From: CAZSNH01 sp052388455
GTDB lineage: Bacteria > Pseudomonadota > Alphaproteobacteria > Rhizobiales > Hyphomicrobiaceae
Length of the DNA: 10,522 nucleotides
Direction of reading: 5' to 3'
Assembly (NCBI GenBank): GCA_052388455.1
Contig: JBQTIA010000073.1
Coordinates: forward strand, 1 to 10,522
The position numbers and the translations under genes were made by a program. This document shows, piece by piece, positions 6,980-10,522 of the stretch. The notes beneath the pieces are model-generated. The model was not told the DNA's origin. It worked only from the letters and a program-made list of their open reading frames with translations, and did not search any database. Each line of letters starts with the position of its first letter. The first letter of the stretch is position 1.

Positions 6980-7615
6980 ATGTCGGCCAACGGCGAGAAT
7001 CGAAAAGTGAGAGCCCGCACTGCCCCGCTCGTTGTTCTGGCGCTGGCCCTCGCCCTCCTCGCGGTGCGTGACGACGCCTCTGCCACGCGGCTCGGCAAGG
7101 AGGCCTGCGACGCGCTGCGCACCGAGGAGACGGGGCTTGTGACGGCCGGCGTCAAAACCGAAATGGAGAAGGGCCCGGACTGGGCCAAGTCCAACCTCGC
7201 GCCCGACCGCCTGCAGCAGATCGCCCGCCTGATCGAGGTCGAGGAGCAGCTTTCGTTCCGCTGCAAGGTGATCGCCGGCCCCGTCCGCAAGAAAGGCCAG
7301 AGGAAGCCCGCCGGCGTCAAGGCGGCAGTCCCCGCCGTCGATCGCACGACCACGGATGCCAAGCCGACCGACCCGGGGAAATCTGCGGGCGCGCCGGCCG
7401 GTAGTGCCGCCGCCGACCCCAAACCGATGGATGTCGGGTCCCCGCCTGCCGCCCCACCTTCCACCAAGCCGACCGTTATCCGGCTGAAGCCGGCCGCCGA
7501 GAACTCAGCGGCCGAAAAGCCGGCGACCGTCAGCAAGCCGGTCCCGAAGCGCCGCCCAGCCTCGGCCGCCAAGCAGAACCCGGCGCAGAAACCTGGGCTT
7601 TTCTTCTTTGATTGA
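6980..7615 (+). CDS. Predicted exported protein with Pro/Ala/Lys-rich tail, function unknown
   Basis: A 211-residue protein that I cannot assign to a named family. Residues 8-35 form a clear Sec signal peptide: basic RKVRAR, a hydrophobic core PLVVLALALALLAV, and a likely cleavage after ASA (33-35). The mature N-terminal part (37-95, starting RLGKEACDALRTEE) looks folded and helical, with two cysteines, C43 and C95, that could form a disulfide in the periplasm. From about 100 to 205 the chain is low in complexity and rich in Pro, Ala, Lys and Thr, probably disordered. It ends in a hydrophobic LFFFD. A GTG at 7007 is an alternative start that would leave the signal peptide intact. ATG 6980 has only a distant AAGGAAGG (6954-6961). 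It lies between tpiA and secG in the same direction. Confidence 0.75.
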   Translation: MSANGENRKVRARTAPLVVLALALALLAVRDDASATRLGKEACDALRTEETGLVTAGVKTEMEKGPDWAKSNLAPDRLQQIARLIEVEEQLSFRCKVIAGPVRKKGQRKPAGVKAAVPAVDRTTTDAKPTDPGKSAGAPAGSAAADPKPMDVGSPPAAPPSTKPTVIRLKPAAENSAAEKPATVSKPVPKRRPASAAKQNPAQKPGLFFFD

Positions 7616-7616
7616 G

Positions 7617-7632
7617 GCCCCGTGGATGGGGC
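7617..7632 (+). terminator. Small GC hairpin after the exported-protein gene
   Basis: GCCCC (7617-7621) and GGGGC (7628-7632) can pair around a 6-base loop, beginning two bases after the stop codon. There is no following T-run, so it is at best a weak terminator or pause site. Confidence 0.2.
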
Positions 7633-7754
7633 GCAAGGGCCTGGTCGCGCGGTCGCTTTGCCTACTGGTGCCGGCCGGGGGCGTGGTGTAGAAGCCGGGC
7701 AAAAGATGCGCGCCGAGGCCGCGAGCTGCCGGCGCCGATTGGAGATCGATCCCC

Positions 7755-8144
7755 ATGTCCGCCCTCAACACCGTCTTGCTGCTGATCCATCTCTTCATCG
7801 CCCTCGGGCTGGTGGGGGTGGTGCTGCTGCAGAAATCGGAGGGTGGCGCGCTCGGCATCGGCGGCGGGGGCGGCGGCGGGTTTCTGACCGGCCGCGGTCA
7901 GGCCAACCTGCTCACCCGCATTACGGCGGGGCTGGCAGTCTGCTTTTTCGCGACCAGCATGCTGCTGACGGTCGTCGGCAAGAAGGCGACGCAGAAGGGC
8001 TCAGTTTTCGATCGCCCGGGTGTCACCGCGCCGGCCGGAACAGCCCCGGCCACCAACGGCACGCCGACGCCGGCCACCCCTGCGACACCGGGCGAGCCGA
8101 CGCCGGCCGCTCCGAGTGGTGGCATTCTCGACAAGCTGAAGTAA
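7755..8144 (+). CDS. secG: Preprotein translocase subunit SecG
   Basis: SecG is the small inner-membrane partner of SecY and SecE that assists SecA-driven export. The 129-residue product has the typical plan: a first membrane helix (about 5-25), the conserved cytoplasmic turn LLQKSEGGALG followed by a glycine run and FLTGRGQANLLTR (43-55), a second helix (about 54-75), and a variable tail. The tail (about 90-122) is unusually rich in Ala, Pro and Thr and ends GGILDKLK; such Pro-rich tails are common in alphaproteobacterial SecG. GGAG at 7741-7744 is a ribosome binding site 10 bases before the ATG. The gene stands next to tpiA and pyrG, a common alphaproteobacterial order. Confidence 0.96.
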   Translation: MSALNTVLLLIHLFIALGLVGVVLLQKSEGGALGIGGGGGGGFLTGRGQANLLTRITAGLAVCFFATSMLLTVVGKKATQKGSVFDRPGVTAPAGTAPATNGTPTPATPATPGEPTPAAPSGGILDKLK

Positions 8145-8198
8145 GCTATACTTGCTGCACTGCGGGAGTGCCGCGGATCTCGCGCCAGCCGTTCGCGC

Positions 8199-8205
8199 AG
8201 GAAGG
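8199..8205 (+). promoter_or_regulatory. Ribosome binding site AGGAAGG for the lipoprotein gene
   Basis: AGGAAGG lies 7 bases before ATG 8213. It decides this start over any upstream start in the longer open frame, and the lipoprotein signal peptide begins exactly here. Confidence 0.75.
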
Positions 8206-8212
8206 TGACGCC

Positions 8213-8722
8213 ATGCGGGTTGCGATCTTGATCGCCGTCGGCTGCTGCATCGCGGGATGCGCCTCGGGTCCTGGGTCTCTCGGCGGCGATCTGGCGCCCT
8301 ACGCGCCCTCGAATGCCTTCTATCCGGTCGGTTACTCCGAATCGTCCTCCGGGGATGGCCGCTATCAAGTCAGGGCCAGCGGAACCGCATCCACACCTTA
8401 CGAGCGTATAGAGAAGATTGCCACGGCGCGGGCCGCCGAAATCGGCGCGACGACCAAAGCCAAATACTTCAAGGTCGTCGCGGTGACTCGGGATGCCTCC
8501 TGCACCAGGAAGAAGTCCGGCTACAAGGTGACCGACACCGCCGCCTCCGCCCGCCCGACGGTCAGCATGGACGTGGTTTTTGCTCCGACCGCCATCGATC
8601 CCAGCTATCAGCCGAGCCAGGAAACGTTCGATCGCCTCAGCGCGGAGATGAAGACGGACAGTTATCCGCCCGAAAGCGGTCAGGCGACGGCGGAGGCCGT
8701 CAAGGCGCGCTGCGGGGTTTAG
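8213..8722 (+). CDS. Small lipoprotein, resembles the CC0125/CC1285 family
   Basis: A 169-residue predicted lipoprotein. A short type II signal peptide (MRVAILIAVGCC) ends in the lipobox IAGC, giving C16 as the lipidated residue. The residue after it is Ala, with no Asp to signal inner-membrane retention, so outer-membrane sorting is likely. The mature part has NAFYPVGYSES, RYQVRASG, a helix with ATARAAEIGA, then KYFKVVAV. This arrangement of GYSE, Y-x-V and RAAE followed by YF-x-V recalls the alphaproteobacterial CC0125/CC1285 lipoproteins, whose function is unknown. I offer that family name from memory, with moderate confidence. Two more cysteines (in DASCTRK and at the C-terminal ARCGV) could form a disulfide. 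It lies 68 bases after secG and before pyrG on the same strand. Confidence 0.85.
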   Translation: MRVAILIAVGCCIAGCASGPGSLGGDLAPYAPSNAFYPVGYSESSSGDGRYQVRASGTASTPYERIEKIATARAAEIGATTKAKYFKVVAVTRDASCTRKKSGYKVTDTAASARPTVSMDVVFAPTAIDPSYQPSQETFDRLSAEMKTDSYPPESGQATAEAVKARCGV

Positions 8723-8807
8723 GTTCGCCCAAGCGTCCATTGTCGTCGACACAACTCGAATGCCGCTGTGAACCGGATCGCCGAAGGTCCCGGTGGATGT
8801 GACCAAT

Positions 8808-8837
8808 TTGACGCTTCGAATCGTGCGCACGCTGTGT
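8808..8837 (+). promoter_or_regulatory. Candidate promoter for pyrG
   Basis: TTGACG at 8808-8813 is followed, after 18 bases, by CTGTGT at 8832-8837. This fits the relaxed alphaproteobacterial pattern (TTGAC ... CTATNT) only partly. It would place the transcript start about 10 bases before the pyrG ATG, a short leader consistent with the absence of a ribosome binding site there. Confidence 0.25.
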
Positions 8838-8851
8838 CAGTCTCAAAGCCC

Positions 8852-10480
8852 ATGCAGCGGTACATCTTCATCACCGGCGGCGTGGTCTCCTCACTCGGCA
8901 AGGGCCTGGCTTCCGCAGCACTCGGCGCGCTTCTCCAGGCGCGCGGGTATTCCGTCCGTCTCCGCAAGCTCGACCCCTATCTCAACGTCGATCCCGGAAC
9001 GATGAGCCCCTACCAGCACGGGGAGGTGTTCGTCACCGACGACGGGGCCGAGACGGATCTCGACCTCGGCCCTTACGAGCGCTTCACGGGCGTTCCGGCC
9101 AAGAAGTCCGACAACATCACGACGGGACGCATCTACCAGGACATCCTCGCCAAGGAGCGGCGCGGGGATTACCTCGGCGGCACCGTGCAGGTCATCCCGC
9201 ACGTCACGGACGCCATCAAGCAGTTCGTCCTTTCGGGCAACGAGGGCGTCGATTTCGTGCTGGTCGAGATCGGCGGTACGGTCGGCGACATCGAGGGACT
9301 GCCGTTCTTCGAGGCGATCCGCCAGCTCGGCAACGAATTGCCGCGCGGGGGTGCCGTGTTCGTGCACCTGACGCTGATGCCCTACATCCCCTCGGCCGGC
9401 GAGTTGAAGACCAAGCCGACGCAGCACTCGGTGAAGGAGCTGCGGTCCATCGGCATCCAGCCCGATATCCTGCTCTGCCGCTCAGACCGCGAGGTCCCGA
9501 AGGGTGAGCGCAAGAAGATCGCGCTTTTCTGCAACGTCCGCGAGGAAGCCGTCATCCAGGCGCTCGACGTCGCCTCGATCTACGACGTGCCGCTCGCCTA
9601 CCACCGCGAGGGGCTGGATACACAGGTGCTCGATGCCTTCGGTATCACCGGGGCGCCGAAGCCCGACCTCACGCGCTGGGAGACGATCTCGCGCAACATC
9701 GCGTCGCCCGAGGGCGAGGTGACCATCGCCATCGTCGGCAAGTACACCGGTCTCAAGGACGCCTATAAATCGCTGATCGAAGCGCTGGTGCACGGGGGCA
9801 TCGCCAACCGCGTCAAGGTCAGGCTCGAATGGATCGAGAGCGAGATTTTCGAGCGCGAGGACCCGGCGCCGTATCTCGAAGGCGTGCACGGCATCCTGGT
9901 GCCCGGCGGCTTCGGCGAGCGCGGTTCAGAGGGGAAGATTCTCGCGGCGAAGTTCGCGCGCGAGCGCCAAGTCCCCTACTTTGGAATCTGCTTCGGGATG
10001 CAGATGGCGTGCATCGAGGCGGCGCGCAATCTCGTCGGCGTCAAGGAGGCCAGCTCGACCGAGTTCGGCCAGACGCCGGAGCCGGTGGTCGGTCTGATGA
10101 CGGAATGGATGCGCGGCAACGAGCTCGAGCAGCGGCGGCAAGGCGGCGATCTCGGCGGAACGATGCGGCTTGGCGCCTATCACGCGACGCTGGCGCCCGG
10201 CAGCCGCATTGCTGCGGTCTATGGCGACGGGCACATCTCCGAGCGTCACCGGCATCGCTACGAGGTCAATACCGATTACCGCGAGCGGCTCGAGCGCGCA
10301 GGATTGAAGTTCGCCGGCCTCTCACCCGACGGACTGCTGCCCGAGACCGTCGAATATCCCGACCACCCGTGGTTCATCGGCGTGCAGTTCCACCCCGAGC
10401 TGAAGTCGCGCCCCTTCGAGCCGCATCCCCTGTTCCGCGGATTCGTCGGCGCTGCGGTGGAGCAGTCGAGGCTGGTGTGA
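8852..10480 (+). CDS. pyrG: CTP synthase
   Basis: PyrG makes CTP from UTP with ATP and glutamine, the last step of pyrimidine nucleotide synthesis. The 542-residue product is full length. The N-terminal synthetase domain starts MQRYIFITGGVVSSLGKG with the nucleotide loop (9-18, K17), and carries LDPYLNVDPGTMSPYQHGEVFV (read as 40-61) and the VEIGGTVGDIEG block (138-149). The C-terminal class I glutamine amidotransferase domain has the oxyanion strand PGGFGERG (351-358), the nucleophile C380 in FGICFGMQ, and H514/E516 in QFHPE. All catalytic residues are present. I chose ATG 8852 because conservation begins there. A GTG at 8768 would add 28 unconserved residues. No clear ribosome binding site precedes the ATG. 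It is the last complete gene of the plus-strand run. Confidence 0.97.
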   Translation: MQRYIFITGGVVSSLGKGLASAALGALLQARGYSVRLRKLDPYLNVDPGTMSPYQHGEVFVTDDGAETDLDLGPYERFTGVPAKKSDNITTGRIYQDILAKERRGDYLGGTVQVIPHVTDAIKQFVLSGNEGVDFVLVEIGGTVGDIEGLPFFEAIRQLGNELPRGGAVFVHLTLMPYIPSAGELKTKPTQHSVKELRSIGIQPDILLCRSDREVPKGERKKIALFCNVREEAVIQALDVASIYDVPLAYHREGLDTQVLDAFGITGAPKPDLTRWETISRNIASPEGEVTIAIVGKYTGLKDAYKSLIEALVHGGIANRVKVRLEWIESEIFEREDPAPYLEGVHGILVPGGFGERGSEGKILAAKFARERQVPYFGICFGMQMACIEAARNLVGVKEASSTEFGQTPEPVVGLMTEWMRGNELEQRRQGGDLGGTMRLGAYHATLAPGSRIAAVYGDGHISERHRHRYEVNTDYRERLERAGLKFAGLSPDGLLPETVEYPDHPWFIGVQFHPELKSRPFEPHPLFRGFVGAAVEQSRLV

Positions 10481-10522
10481 TTGGGCTTGACCCATCGCGC
10501 AGGCATGGAGATTGTCAGCGCC
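10481..10522. other. Short flank after pyrG
   Basis: Only 42 bases follow the pyrG stop. TGGG (10482-10485) and CCCA (10491-10494) can form a 4-bp hairpin, too small to call a terminator. An ATG at 10505 could begin another gene, but only six codons are present. Confidence 0.4.

Noticed and set aside
5788..7572. A 594-codon open frame on the minus strand covering tpiA and its flanks
   Set aside because: It runs antisense to a gene with complete catalytic motifs. Its translation is low in complexity and Arg/Ala/Gly-rich with no recognisable domain, as expected from a GC-rich shadow frame.
8159..8177. Hairpin GCGG/CCGC between secG and the lipoprotein gene
   Set aside because: The stem is 4 pairs plus a wobble and one outer pair, with no T-run; not enough for a terminator.
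7622..8212. Upstream extension of the lipoprotein open frame across secG
   Set aside because: It overlaps secG in another frame, while ATG 8213 has a strong ribosome binding site and begins a textbook lipoprotein signal peptide.
10505..10522. ATG near the right edge as the start of another gene
   Set aside because: Only six codons are present, and the AGG before it is too close to serve as a ribosome binding site.

Overview
The window looks like chromosomal DNA of a high-GC alphaproteobacterium, most likely of the Hyphomicrobiales (Rhizobiales). The grounds are the housekeeping gene order, GC-rich codon use, and proteins of alphaproteobacterial type. As I recall it, ppiD-like / trpE facing away from tpiA / secG / pyrG is a familiar neighbourhood in Bradyrhizobium and Rhodopseudomonas relatives. 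No species can be named from the sequence alone.

Layout, left to right. (1) 1-98: an inverted pair of GGGATGA heptamer arrays. (2) 82-609, minus: a small SixA-type histidine phosphatase whose last codons and stop lie inside the repeat. (3) About 640-2350, plus: a visibly more AT-rich two-gene accessory cassette. It encodes a short HipA-like (HipA_2 / PI3-4-kinase-fold) protein and an unrecognised partner with a basic tail, joined by an ATGA overlap. (4) 2356-5851, minus: a PpiD/SurA-type periplasmic folding factor followed by trpE. (5) 6118-10480, plus: tpiA, a secreted hypothetical protein, secG, a lipoprotein and pyrG.

The core genes serve separate housekeeping jobs: tryptophan synthesis (TrpE), glycolysis and the Calvin cycle (TpiA), CTP synthesis (PyrG), protein export (SecG) and envelope protein folding (PpiD-like). 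Three products are predicted to be at or across the inner membrane (PpiD-like, SecG, lipoprotein), and one more is predicted to be exported.

The most interesting part is the cassette at 640-2350. It sits tail-to-tail with trpE with only 7 bases between the stop codons, has a 12-bp palindrome upstream, and lacks the HipB antitoxin and the HipA N-terminal domain of classical hipBA modules. The kinase-fold assignment rests on motifs I can read. The partner's possible relation to DUF3037 is a guess. I found no rRNA, tRNA, CRISPR array, insertion sequence or phage gene.
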